From positions 285,465 through 318,432 of the forward strand of contig NZ_BLAF01000013.1 in the NCBI RefSeq assembly GCF_009687885.1: a stretch of DNA of 32,968 nucleotides, in the 5' to 3' direction. Position numbers and translations under genes: made by a program. Position 1 is the stretch's first letter. Every line of letters starts with the position of its first letter. Below are positions 15,767 to 23,580 of the stretch, piece by piece. Origin of the DNA: Acrocarpospora pleiomorpha (GTDB taxonomy: Bacteria > Actinomycetota > Actinomycetes > Streptosporangiales > Streptosporangiaceae). A model generated the notes under the pieces. It searched no databases. It was not told the origin of the DNA and worked only from the letters and a program-made list of their open reading frames with translations.

Positions 15767-17218
15767 TCAGGTTTGGGTGGGGAGGTGGAAGTAGCCTTCG
15801 GCGATCAGAGGGCGGAGCGGAGTGGGGGCTAGGTGTTGTTCGCCGAGGATGTCGCCGATGGCGGCCAGGAGGGGGGCCAGGGGGAGTTGTCCGTCGCAGA
15901 CGCCTGCCAGTGCGGCTTCGACTGTGCCGACAGTGGTGCTGCGGCGCAGGCCTCGGGTCTGGCGCAGGATGATGTGGGTGGGGTCTTCGGCGCCGGGGAC
16001 GCCGACGCGTTCCTCCAGGACGCCTTTGCTCAGGTGCAGGGCTGTCGCGAGTAGGTCATCGTCGGTCAGGCGGTGAGCGGTTGTGATCGAATCGAGGACG
16101 TCTGCCAGGTAGTCGCCGACCGGGAGTTCGACCTGCTGGGAGAGCTCCTCCACGCGGACGACCGGATCAAGCGTGCCGGAGGCGTGCATGGTGATCCAGC
16201 CGAAACCAACGCCGGTGACGTTCTGGGCCTCGAACCAGGCCAGCCACTCGTCGTAGCGTTCCCGGTAGGCGGGAGTGCCCTGTTCGGCGGCGTCCTTGAG
16301 CCAGAGTTCCACATATTCGGCCGGATCCTGCACATCCCGTTGTACGGCCCAGCCATCGCAACCGGTCTCCGCCAGCCAGCCGCCCACCCGATCCTGCCAG
16401 TCCTCACCTTTGACGTGCAGCCAGTTGGCCAGCAGCTGGCAGTGGCCGCCGGGGTTGAGGTGGGCGGGCGCGAGCCGTACCAGCTCGCGGCAGAAGTCGT
16501 CGGCCTGGTAGCCGGCCTCGCGGTAGGTGAGGCGAGCATGGGGAGAGATCACGAACGGCGGGTTGGAGACGACCAGGTCGAAACGTTCGCCCTCGACCGG
16601 ATCGAACATCGAGCCCTTGCGTACTTCCACACCTTCGATTCCGGACAGACCCCAGCTCAGCTGGGCCAGGTCGAGGGCGCGGCGGTTGACGTCGGTGGCG
16701 ACGATGTGATCGGCGCGATCGGCGAGGTGGAGAACTTGCACGCCGCAGCCGGTCCCCAGGTCCAGGGCGCGTTCGACCGGTTGGCGCGTGACGAGCTGGG
16801 CCAGGTTGGCGGACGCGCCGCCCGCGCCGACCACGTGGTCGCGCCGAACCGCAGGGTCGCCTGGGCGCACCTTACGGTCGGAGACGACGTAACCGCCCGT
16901 CTCCCAGGGCTGCAGGTGCACGCTGGCCTGCACCGCGTCCCCGACTTTCACCAGCAGACCGCACTGTACGAGTTCGGAGAGCGGAAGGTCGGCGGCTGCC
17001 GTACTGACCGGGACGCCCAGCCACCACAGGCGGATCAGCGCCGCGAGCGGGTCAAGATCCCTGGTGGCCCGCAACGCGGGAACGAGCTCCTCCCGGGCCA
17101 GCGCCCCAGCGGCTACGTCCCCCAGCCGCTCACGCACCCCGTCGATCGTGTATCCGGTCTCATCGAACCGGGCCCGAAGCCGTCGCAGCAGGTCAGATGG
17201 AGCTTTCACGGGAAGCAA
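15767..17218 (-). CDS. Class I SAM-dependent methyltransferase (DUF7059/DUF7782 type)
   Basis: A 483-residue protein. The N-terminal region (about 1-130) is a non-catalytic domain of the DUF7059 kind. The Rossmann methyltransferase core follows with ALDLGTGCGVQVLHLA (SAM-binding motif I), HIVATDVNRRALDLAQ, and DLVVSNPPFVISP. NPPF/Y is the active-site motif of HemK-like and N6/N2 nucleobase or glutamine methyltransferases. A further 170 residues at the C-terminus complete the actinobacterial architecture. The TTG at 17218 or GTG at 17209 could be the start; the evidence does not decide. The substrate (rRNA, protein Gln or small molecule) is unknown. Confidence 0.85.
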   Translation of the reverse strand: MLPVKAPSDLLRRLRARFDETGYTIDGVRERLGDVAAGALAREELVPALRATRDLDPLAALIRLWWLGVPVSTAAADLPLSELVQCGLLVKVGDAVQASVHLQPWETGGYVVSDRKVRPGDPAVRRDHVVGAGGASANLAQLVTRQPVERALDLGTGCGVQVLHLADRADHIVATDVNRRALDLAQLSWGLSGIEGVEVRKGSMFDPVEGERFDLVVSNPPFVISPHARLTYREAGYQADDFCRELVRLAPAHLNPGGHCQLLANWLHVKGEDWQDRVGGWLAETGCDGWAVQRDVQDPAEYVELWLKDAAEQGTPAYRERYDEWLAWFEAQNVTGVGFGWITMHASGTLDPVVRVEELSQQVELPVGDYLADVLDSITTAHRLTDDDLLATALHLSKGVLEERVGVPGAEDPTHIILRQTRGLRRSTTVGTVEAALAGVCDGQLPLAPLLAAIGDILGEQHLAPTPLRPLIAEGYFHLPTQT

Positions 17219-17374
17219 TCTAGCGCCGCCCGAGAGTGCCCAAGTCCCGCTCCCGCTGCGCGGTCAGCTCGGGCCCGCACATACAGGCCCTTTCGCAAGC
17301 GCGCGTGGTCATCCACTGATCGACGGCCCGCTTTGATCGTCTTACCTCGGCCTCGGTGCCGCCGGGTGAATGAG

Positions 17375-17392
17375 CATGGTCATTTCCATGAC
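17375..17392 (+). promoter_or_regulatory. Overlapping palindromes upstream of the unknown gene at 17423
   Basis: CATGG/CCATG (17375-17379, 17386-17390) and GTCAT/ATGAC (17379-17383, 17388-17392) overlap in one 18-base site. It lies about 30 bases before the proposed GTG start. This is a plausible operator, found by symmetry alone. Confidence 0.3.
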
Positions 17393-17422
17393 AATGCCGC
17401 GTTCCGGGAACACAATCCCGTT

Positions 17423-18496
17423 GTGGAAGGCATCGAGATCGAGCGCGCACTAGCGGACCTGCCCGGCCTGGAGATCACGCGGTCGCAAGACCTGATCCAG
17501 ATCCACATCCCGGCGATCCAGGACGAGGTACGGCTGGCGCCGGAGGCTGTCCTCCAGCTGGAACCGATCTTCGGACCGCGTGGGGAGAGAGCCCTGGAAA
17601 TCGTGCTGCTCGACGGCGACGAGGTCCGGCCGCTCATCCTCACCGCCGACGACGCGGTCTTCGAGCCGGCGGCGGAGAGTTCGGTGCTCGACTCCCAGAT
17701 CGCGGTGACCGTGAGCAATATGCCGCATTTAGTCGCCTACTCGGAGATGGAGCGCGACAGCAGAGCGCTCGCCGTCAGCTGCCAGGAGTCGGCAGACCTC
17801 AATCTGGCCTCGCTCGGCGGAACCATGTTGCTGCTCCGATGCATGATCGCAGGTGCGATGAGGCTCGGCATGCGACCGGCGACTTCGGCGGCGTACTGGG
17901 ACAGCGTTTGGACGGAGTTCGGCGAGGATCTCATGCTTCCGCCGTTCCGGGCCGATCCGCTCTGGGACGAGCTCCTCGAGGATGCCCACTCGATCCCGCT
18001 CACCGCCCCCTCGCCCGCCCCGGCGCGGTTCGATCCGGCGAACCTGACGCAGAGCGACTTCTCGGTGCCGCGGGTGAGTTTCGGCCGGATCGACGAGGAG
18101 CTGGTGGACGCCTGGCGACAGTGGATCCGGGTCAGTCCAGAGGTCTTCGCCGAGTGCCTGCTCGACGGGCTGCCCGACGCCGAGGCCTCGGTCGCGATCT
18201 ATCCGGACGGCGGCGGTGAGGCGAGCCTGCGGGTCTACGCCGACGAGACCGCGGTGGGGTTGGTGCAGCTGGGTTTCTCCTTCCCCAACGACGACTTCAC
18301 CCTGGACGAGATACGCATCACCGGCGCGGGCAAGGGCACCGGACTGTTTCAGCGACTACTCTTCAACACCGAACGCGTCGCCGAGCTCCTCGGCTTCGAT
18401 GAGCTCCACGTGCACGCCACCGGCATAGGCAGCTACGCCCTGGCCGCCCTCGGCTACCCGAAGGCCCCCGGGCTGAGAAGGAGAACCGGTGGGTGA
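17423..18496 (+). CDS. Uncharacterised protein with a GNAT-like C-terminal segment
   Basis: About 357 residues from a GTG at 17423; a GTG at 17366 is an alternative and no start has a good ribosome binding site. The open frame runs far upstream, but only because it shadows the methyltransferase gene. The N-terminal part (about 1-200) has EIERALADLPGLEITR, EVRLAPEAVLQLEPIFGPRG and SNMPHLVAYSEMERD, with no family I know. Residues about 260-355 read like a partial acetyltransferase fold: ADETAVGLVQLGFSFP, LDEIRITGAGKGTGLFQRLLFNTERVA, ELHVHATGIGSYALAALGYPK, where GKGTGLFQRL resembles the acetyl-CoA pyrophosphate loop. It ends four bases from the convergent unknown gene. Confidence 0.6.
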   Translation: MEGIEIERALADLPGLEITRSQDLIQIHIPAIQDEVRLAPEAVLQLEPIFGPRGERALEIVLLDGDEVRPLILTADDAVFEPAAESSVLDSQIAVTVSNMPHLVAYSEMERDSRALAVSCQESADLNLASLGGTMLLLRCMIAGAMRLGMRPATSAAYWDSVWTEFGEDLMLPPFRADPLWDELLEDAHSIPLTAPSPAPARFDPANLTQSDFSVPRVSFGRIDEELVDAWRQWIRVSPEVFAECLLDGLPDAEASVAIYPDGGGEASLRVYADETAVGLVQLGFSFPNDDFTLDEIRITGAGKGTGLFQRLLFNTERVAELLGFDELHVHATGIGSYALAALGYPKAPGLRRRTGG

Positions 18497-18499
18497 GCG

Positions 18500-19186
18500 T
18501 CAGCGCGCGAGTTCACGGCGTAGCCGAGCGAGCGCTTCCGCGCCCAGGGTCTGCTCCATGCTCTCCAAGAGAGAGCGGCAGAGCTTCCTCGCCCCGTCGA
18601 GCCTGGTACGGGCCGCGCCGATCTCCGGGCCCAGCTCGGTGCCGGACACCCTGCGGATGTCACGGATCTCGGTGGCCCGCACCTGCGCCAGCCGCTCGGC
18701 CAGGACGAGCAGGTAGTCGGACCGGTCGAGCTCCATGCCCTGGGCGTTCGCGTGGGACCGTCCGCTTTCCAGAGCCGCACACAGGTCGTCCGGCGGCAGG
18801 AAGAACAGGGTGGTCGTGGAGTAGGCGCTGCGCCTGGCCTGCTGGTCCCACCTCTTCAGCAATCCGGACTTGACGTCGACGAAGACGACAAGATCGAGGT
18901 AGAACTCGACATCGATCGTCGTCAGCAGGGCGCGGGCGCCCTCCAGCTTCGTTCGCAGCGCTTCGAGGCCGTCGATCTGCCGCTCCAGCTGATCGGCGAA
19001 CTCCTCATCCGGCTCCTCGGCCAGGAGCAGGATCCGCTCCCCACGTGCGATCAGTTCCTGGAGGGCCAGGATGACGTCGAGTAAGCACTGGGCGACCTTG
19101 GCGTCCTTAGCGCCCCGTCTGCCCGTGAAGTATTGCTGGCCATAGGAGGAGAAGATCTCCGCAAGCTTCGACAGCAGCTCGAACAT
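18500..19186 (-). CDS. Uncharacterised, mainly helical protein
   Basis: About 228 residues. I choose the ATG at 19186 because GGTGGAG lies six bases upstream; the longer open frame has unlikely Arg/Pro/Ser-rich composition. The sequence is rich in Leu, Glu and Arg in heptad-like runs: LLDVILALQELIARGERILLL, FADQLERQIDGLEALRTKLEGARALLTT, and the C-terminal LDGARKLCRSLLESMEQTLGAEALARLRRELA. The middle has IDVEFYLDLVVFVDVKSGLLKRWDQQ and TTTLFFLPPDDL. No membrane segment or catalytic motif stands out. The convergent neighbour is also unknown. Confidence 0.6.
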   Translation of the reverse strand: MFELLSKLAEIFSSYGQQYFTGRRGAKDAKVAQCLLDVILALQELIARGERILLLAEEPDEEFADQLERQIDGLEALRTKLEGARALLTTIDVEFYLDLVVFVDVKSGLLKRWDQQARRSAYSTTTLFFLPPDDLCAALESGRSHANAQGMELDRSDYLLVLAERLAQVRATEIRDIRRVSGTELGPEIGAARTRLDGARKLCRSLLESMEQTLGAEALARLRRELAR

Positions 19187-19216
19187 CTCATGCTCCACCT
19201 GGGCTGCGAGAAAGGC

Positions 19217-19272
19217 GGGTGGGACTTGAACCACCCAAGGATAATGTCCCTGGCCTTGTGCCAAGCTGCGAC
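19217..19272 (-). other. Possible decayed tRNA fragment
   Basis: On the minus strand, GGTGGTTCAAGTCCCACC (near 19218-19235) resembles a tRNA T-arm. Just 5' of it, CAGGG-ACATTAT-CCTTG (19236-19252) could form a five-pair stem with a seven-base loop. GCAGCTTGG upstream resembles a D-loop. One base seems missing from the T-stem, the anticodon loop lacks U33, and no acceptor stem closes, so it is not a working tRNA. It may be a relic, an old attachment site, or coincidence. Confidence 0.2.
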
Positions 19273-19355
19273 CGAATGCCCTCCGCGAAGTCGTCGCGAA
19301 CACCGGATGTGAACAGGTCGATGTCCTCGCTGGCGCTCCTCGCGGGGGCCTCTTC

Positions 19356-19943
19356 TTACATGCGGAGGCTGGCCCAGGCGGCTTCGCTGAGTTCTTTGAT
19401 CTCGGCTTCGGTGGGCTGGTGGGCGCCCGCGAACCAGAGGCGGCACATTTCCTGCGCCGGACCCAGCCACAGGACGTAACACATGGTGGCGTCCACCGGC
19501 TTGAGCAGGCCCGCCTTCGTGTGGGGTCGCCACCAGTCGGAGACCTGGCGGAAGAAGGCCCGCCTGGTCTCCGCCACCTCGGTTCCCCCCGGCTCCTCGC
19601 GCCGGGGCGGACGCTCGCTGACCAGCAGCCGGGCTCGTTCCGGATGTTCGCCACACCAAGCCATGTGCAGGGTGACGATGCCCTCGATCCCGGCGCGAGC
19701 CTCCTCATGCCGGGTCAGCTCGGTGACGAAAGCCTCCTGATACATGGCCAGCGTCTCCGAGTACAGGACGCCGAAGACATGTTCCTTGCTGGCAAAATGA
19801 TGATAGAAACTACCGACGCTGACGCCGCTCTCCTCGCGAAGACTGGCCAGCGTGCTCGCGGAGACGCCATCCTGGCTGAACCGGCGCAGGGCGCCCTCGA
19901 TGATCCGGGTCCGGCCGTCACGACCATTCTTCGCGCTCTTCAC
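19356..19943 (-). CDS. TetR-family transcriptional regulator
   Basis: A 195-residue repressor-type protein. The N-terminal helix-turn-helix (about residues 10-57) has RTRIIEGALRRFSQDGVSAST, LREESGVSVGSFYHHFASKEHVFGVLY, the canonical TetR pattern. The ligand-binding C-terminal half contains W/C residues (MAWCGEHPERARLL, ATMCYVLWLGPAQEMCRLWFAG). The GTG start at 19943 overlaps the TGA of the upstream acetyltransferase gene, implying translational coupling. The ligand is unknown. Confidence 0.88.
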   Translation of the reverse strand: MKSAKNGRDGRTRIIEGALRRFSQDGVSASTLASLREESGVSVGSFYHHFASKEHVFGVLYSETLAMYQEAFVTELTRHEEARAGIEGIVTLHMAWCGEHPERARLLVSERPPRREEPGGTEVAETRRAFFRQVSDWWRPHTKAGLLKPVDATMCYVLWLGPAQEMCRLWFAGAHQPTEAEIKELSEAAWASLRM

Positions 19944-20437
19944 ACCGTCAATGGTGACGCAACAGAACCTTGTTCTGCAAATGTAAGTTCCGCTCTGACC
20001 TGAACAGACCCGGATTCGACGGTCATGGTGGCATCCGGCCAGGCCCGCCGAACCATGGCGAGCACCTTCCGGTTGTCGCCCATCACGTCCATCGCGACCC
20101 ACTCAGCGCCGGTCACCCGCCGCAGCAACGTACGCACCAGCTGGGACCCCACCCCGACGCCCTGCCACTCATCGGTGACGACCACGGCGATCTCCACATC
20201 TATGCCATCCCGAAACGCCATGGCATGCCCGATCACCCGATCGTCCACGACCGCCACAAGCGCGTCCCGTCGCTCGTCCCTGGCCAGTAGAGCCCGCATC
20301 ATGCTCGCGCTCGGCTTCGTCACCCCGGCGAAGAACCGGTGGGACTGAGTGTGCAACGACAGCCCGAGCAGGAACTTCCGCACGCCATCCTCATCGCCGG
20401 CCCGGGTGGGCCGAACCTCCACCTGAGTTCTCTCCAT
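19940..20437 (-). CDS. GNAT acetyltransferase
   Basis: A 165-residue acetyl-CoA-dependent transferase. ATG at 20437 has AAGGAGG eight bases upstream, which sets the start well inside the longer open frame. It begins VEVRPTRAGDEDGVRKFLLGLS and carries DVEIAVVVTDEWQGVGVGSQLVRTLLRR, where QGVGVG is the acetyl-CoA binding loop (Q/RxxGxG/A), then WVAMDVMGDNRKVLAMVRRA. It resembles the GNAT domain found alone or fused to acyl-CoA synthetases in actinobacteria that acetylate protein lysines. It is the first gene of an overlapping pair with the TetR gene. Confidence 0.87.
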   Translation of the reverse strand: MERTQVEVRPTRAGDEDGVRKFLLGLSLHTQSHRFFAGVTKPSASMMRALLARDERRDALVAVVDDRVIGHAMAFRDGIDVEIAVVVTDEWQGVGVGSQLVRTLLRRVTGAEWVAMDVMGDNRKVLAMVRRAWPDATMTVESGSVQVRAELTFAEQGSVASPLTV

Positions 20438-20462
20438 GAACTCAGCCTCCTTGGGCCAGCTA

Positions 20463-20479
20463 AGTCTGTCAAGTAGACT
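20463..20479. promoter_or_regulatory. Palindrome in the divergent GNAT-HxlR promoter region
   Basis: AGTCT (20463-20467) and AGACT (20475-20479) flank GTCAAGT, between divergent genes whose starts are only 70 bases apart. On the minus strand the centre reads TTGACA, a possible -35. A site for the HxlR or TetR regulator would be expected here. No binding consensus is available to me for either. Confidence 0.35.
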
Positions 20480-20507
20480 CAGATGACGTTGGAGGTAATG
20501 ATTTACG

Positions 20508-21014
20508 ATGCGAGCCATGGACGGCGTGACCGATCGGAGCGCGTACCGGCTGGATAACTGTTCGATCGAACGAACGCTTGCCGTGCTGGGCGAAAAGTGG
20601 ACCTTCCTCGTCCTACGCGAGGCATTCAATGGAGTACGGCGCTTCGCCGACCTCCAGGCCAACACCGGCGCCCCTCGCCAAGTGCTGAGCGCCCGCCTCA
20701 CCCGCCTGGTAGAAGAAGACCTCCTCCGAAAAGTCCCCTACCAGGAGCCCGGCCAACGCCAACGCGACGAATACCGCCTAACCCAAAAAGGCGTCGACCT
20801 CTACCCCATCCTGGTATCCCTCATGCACTGGGGAGACCGCTACGTCTCCGACCCCGAAGGCCCACCCGTCCTCCTCACCCACCGAGACTGCGGCGCCTTG
20901 ATCGAACAACACATGCGCTGCACCAAGGGCCACGAGGTAGCCACCCCCCGCGACGTCACCCCCCGCCCAGGCCCAAGCGCCCGCCCCACCACAGCCAGCG
21001 CCACGGTCGGCTGA
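20508..21014 (+). CDS. HxlR-family transcriptional regulator
   Basis: A 168-residue winged-helix protein. The HxlR signature is complete: NCSIERTLAVLGEKWTFLVLREAFNGVRRFADLQ, APRQVLSARLTRLVEEDLLRK, YRLTQKGVDLYPILVSLMHWGDRY. The single Cys in the N-terminal NCS is the conserved position that senses electrophiles or redox stress in some members. The ATG at 20508 follows GGAGG by twelve bases, slightly long; the ATG at 20517 is an alternative. It probably represses itself and perhaps the divergent GNAT-TetR pair. Confidence 0.9.
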   Translation: MRAMDGVTDRSAYRLDNCSIERTLAVLGEKWTFLVLREAFNGVRRFADLQANTGAPRQVLSARLTRLVEEDLLRKVPYQEPGQRQRDEYRLTQKGVDLYPILVSLMHWGDRYVSDPEGPPVLLTHRDCGALIEQHMRCTKGHEVATPRDVTPRPGPSARPTTASATVG

Positions 21015-21048
21015 CGAGGCACTCGGGTGGGTGCCTAGGCTTGAACTC
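21011..21048 (+). promoter_or_regulatory. Candidate promoter for a leaderless SURF1 transcript
   Basis: CTGACG (21011-21016) and TAGGCT (21036-21041) form a -35/-10 pair with 19 bases between them, and seven bases separate the -10 from the GTG at 21049. This geometry puts transcription start at or beside the start codon. The -35 overlaps the HxlR stop codon. Confidence 0.45.
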
Positions 21049-21834
21049 GTGTATCGGTTTCTGCTGACTCCCCGCTGGCTGGCGCTTCACGTTGTGGTGT
21101 TGCTGGTGATTCCGGCGTTCGTGTTTCTGGGGCGATGGCAGTTCGGGCGATACGAGGAACGTTCGTCGGCCAGTGATCGGACCTCCGCGAATCTGGCCGC
21201 CGCCGCGGTTCCGTTGGCGGATTTGGCGGCGGTGGGCGGTGCCGTACCGGAAAGGGACAAGTTCCGTGCGGTGACCGTGCGGGGGAGTTATGACGCGTCG
21301 CATGAGTGGCTGGTGCGGCGGCGTACCCAGAATCAGCGGGTGGGGTTTTATGTGATCACGCCGCTGGTGACCCCGGCGGGGGCGGTGCTGGTGAATCGTG
21401 GGTGGGTCGCGGCGGGGACGGACGCGGACGGGACGCCTTCGGTGCCTGCGGCGCCAGCGGGTGAGGTTACCGTGACCGGGCGGTTGCGGCCTGCGGAGAC
21501 CGAGGAGACGACCGGAATCGAGGATCGTGCGGGATTGCCCCCGAAGCAGATTCTGCTGATCAACGATTCCGTGCTGGGGGCAGGGCTGCCGTACCGGCTG
21601 TATGGGGGTTTTGTCGAGCTCAGTGGGCAGGAGCCCGCGGCGGCGAGCGCGCCGGAGCCGGTGCCGGAACCCGATGCGGGAAGTGGTGGCGGGTTGAATC
21701 TGGCCTACGGTGTGCAGTGGTGGATGTTCATCGGGATCGCGATCGGCGGGTGGCTGCTGCTGATCCGGCGGGAGGCTCGCGATCTGCGGGCCGCGCGATC
21801 CGCGCCAGAATCCGTGCAATCCATGACGCGCTGA
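21049..21834 (+). CDS. SURF1-family cytochrome oxidase assembly protein
   Basis: About 261 residues. SURF1 proteins are membrane proteins that help deliver heme a to cytochrome c oxidase. The pattern is clear: YRFLLTPRWLALH, a first membrane helix VVVLLVIPAFVFLGRWQFGRYEE, the external beta domain with FRAVTVRGSYD, EWLVRRRTQNQRVGFYVITPL, GAVLVNRGWVAAG and VTGRLRPAE, and a second helix near the C-terminus, WWMFIGIAIGGWLLLIRRE. The GTG at 21049 fits the promoter spacing and the usual N-terminus; GTG at 21031 is an alternative. No oxidase genes are adjacent. Confidence 0.92.
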   Translation: MYRFLLTPRWLALHVVVLLVIPAFVFLGRWQFGRYEERSSASDRTSANLAAAAVPLADLAAVGGAVPERDKFRAVTVRGSYDASHEWLVRRRTQNQRVGFYVITPLVTPAGAVLVNRGWVAAGTDADGTPSVPAAPAGEVTVTGRLRPAETEETTGIEDRAGLPPKQILLINDSVLGAGLPYRLYGGFVELSGQEPAAASAPEPVPEPDAGSGGGLNLAYGVQWWMFIGIAIGGWLLLIRREARDLRAARSAPESVQSMTR

Positions 21835-21954
21835 ACCCGCATTTCTCCGCCTGCTCGCGCGTTCGCCCGTAAGGTTTAACCAAGCCCCCGATCTGGACGA
21901 AAGACCTCAGACGCCCCGGGTGAACGAACGGATACCAACCGGAGACCTCGCAGC

Positions 21955-21992
21955 TTGTTTGGTGTTATTCCTTGCCTCTACCGTTGACTCCT
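21955..21992 (+). promoter_or_regulatory. Candidate promoter for the amidohydrolase gene
   Basis: TTGTTT (21955-21960) and TACCGT (21979-21984) are spaced by 18 bases and lie eight bases before the GTG at 21993, again a leaderless geometry. No ribosome binding site is present. Confidence 0.4.
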
Positions 21993-23189
21993 GTGAACAC
22001 GCCGCTGCTTCCCGACCCAGAGCCGAGGCGGCGGGACTATGTGATCATCTCAGCCGACGATCATGTGATCGAACCGCCGGACCTGTTCGAAGATCGCCTT
22101 CCGGCCAAGTTCGAGGACCTGGCGCCCCGAGTGGTGGACACCGATTCCGGGCACCAGGTGTGGCGCTATGGCGGTGCGACGTATCCGTGCGCCGGCCTGG
22201 ACGTCGGTGCTGGGCTGCCCAAGGAGCAGTGGACGCTCGATCCTGTCCGGTTCGATGACATGCGTCCGGGTTGCTATGACATCGATGAGCGGATCCAGGA
22301 CATGGATCGTGCCGGAATCTGGGCGGCGGTCAATTTCCCGGGCATGCTGGCGGGGCAGGCGGGCATGGCGTTCGCCAGGACACGCGACCAGGATCTCGGG
22401 CTTGCCCTGGTCAAGGCGTGGAACGACTGGCATGTGGACGTGTGGGCGGGTAGCTACCCCGAGCGGATCATCGCCCTGCAGCTGCCCTGGCTGCCGGATC
22501 CGCAGATCGCCGCCTCGGAGATCAAGGCGAACGCGGCGCGCGGCTTCAAGGCCGTGGTGTTCCCCGAGTTTCCGACGCGGCTGCGGTTGCCGTCCATTCA
22601 CAGCGGGCACTGGGATCCGTTCTTCGCCGCCTGCGAGGAGACCGGCACCGTGGTCTGCCTGCACACCGGCGGCTCCTCCTGGGCACCGGTCCCGTCGACC
22701 GACACGCCCATCGAGGCGATCACCACGCTGATCCCGGCCAGCGCGATGTTCGCCTGCGCCGACTGGCTCTGGTCAGGCGTCCCGCTGCGGTTCCCGTCCC
22801 TGCGCATCCTGATCGTCGAGGGCGGCGTGAGCTGGCTGCCGATGCTCTCCGAGCGGGCCGACTACGCCCTGGATCACCCGGTCGCCAGCGAGACCAGCTG
22901 GGAGGGCGGCCTCAAGCCGAGCGAGGTCCTGCGCCGGAACTTCTTCTTCGGCTCGCTCGACGACACCGCGCTGAGCGCCGTACGGATGGCCGTCGGGATG
23001 GAGCACGTGCTCCTGGAGAGCGGATACCCCCGGTCGGAATCGTCCTGGCCCGACACGCAGCGCGCCATCGCCCACCGCCTCGGCAACCTGCCCCCCGCCG
23101 ACCTCGCCCGGGTCGCGTACGGCAATGCCGCCCGTCTCTTCGGCCATCCGCTGCCCTCGCGGGCGTGGCTGCGAATGGAAGAGCTTTAG
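21993..23189 (+). CDS. Amidohydrolase-2 family protein with an altered active-site motif
   Basis: About 398 residues with a metal-dependent TIM-barrel hydrolase pattern: VIISADDHVIEPPDLFEDRLP near the N-terminus, DMDRAGIWAAVNFPG, LVKAWNDW, PERIIALQLPWLPDP, ARGFKAVVFPEF, and VVCLHTGGSS (His224). Homologues commonly carry an SDYPHxD-type motif late in the barrel whose Asp is catalytic. Here the corresponding segment reads LLESGYPRSESSWPD, with Gly344 where Asp is expected and Arg in place of His. Activity may be changed or lost. The GTG at 21993 is chosen over a TTG at 21972. Substrates of this branch are varied, so none is proposed. Confidence 0.8.
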   Translation: MNTPLLPDPEPRRRDYVIISADDHVIEPPDLFEDRLPAKFEDLAPRVVDTDSGHQVWRYGGATYPCAGLDVGAGLPKEQWTLDPVRFDDMRPGCYDIDERIQDMDRAGIWAAVNFPGMLAGQAGMAFARTRDQDLGLALVKAWNDWHVDVWAGSYPERIIALQLPWLPDPQIAASEIKANAARGFKAVVFPEFPTRLRLPSIHSGHWDPFFAACEETGTVVCLHTGGSSWAPVPSTDTPIEAITTLIPASAMFACADWLWSGVPLRFPSLRILIVEGGVSWLPMLSERADYALDHPVASETSWEGGLKPSEVLRRNFFFGSLDDTALSAVRMAVGMEHVLLESGYPRSESSWPDTQRAIAHRLGNLPPADLARVAYGNAARLFGHPLPSRAWLRMEEL

Positions 23190-23515
23190 GGTAACTGGCG
23201 GTTCTTCTCCCAGGTGACGTACCGGCCGCTTTCGCCCAGGAGGGCGGTGGCGAGCCACAGGAAGACGCCGAAGTCGTCGACGATGCCGATGGCGAGGAGG
23301 AAGTCGGGGATCGCGTCGATGGGGGAGACGATGTAGAGGATGGCCAGGCCCATCATGCTGAGCCTGCCCTTGCCCAGGTCGCGATACTCACCGCGAAGGG
23401 CGCCGCGGACCATTCGCGGCAGTGCCCGGATTCGCGTCATCAAGCCGGGGCTGCCCGGCCGGGAGACGTCCTGGTACGCACGGTAGACCTGCGCCGCTCG
23501 CCGCGCCTTCGCCAT
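23186..23515 (-). CDS. DUF1232 (YkvA-type) membrane protein
   Basis: A 109-residue protein with the DUF1232 core: LGKGRLSMMGLAILYIVSPIDAIPDFLLAIGIVDDFGVFLWLATALLGE, where SPIDAIPDF and DD are the family hallmarks. Two hydrophobic stretches suggest a small membrane protein. The function of the family is not established. ATG at 23515 follows GGAGG at six bases. Its stop overlaps the convergent amidohydrolase stop. Confidence 0.85.
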   Translation of the reverse strand: MAKARRAAQVYRAYQDVSRPGSPGLMTRIRALPRMVRGALRGEYRDLGKGRLSMMGLAILYIVSPIDAIPDFLLAIGIVDDFGVFLWLATALLGESGRYVTWEKNRQLP

Positions 23516-23580
23516 CGCCGACCTCCAAGGGGCTCAGGACTGCTTTACCCAAGCGTTCCCCCCGATAACGAACGATCTTT

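Noticed and set aside
16073..17422. Long plus-strand open frame opposite the methyltransferase
   Set aside because: It is a high-GC shadow of the minus-strand gene; only the part after about 17423 is independent.
18487..19708. Minus-strand extension of the helical protein upstream of 19186
   Set aside because: It overlaps the TetR gene antisense and has biased composition; the ATG at 19186 has a good ribosome binding site.
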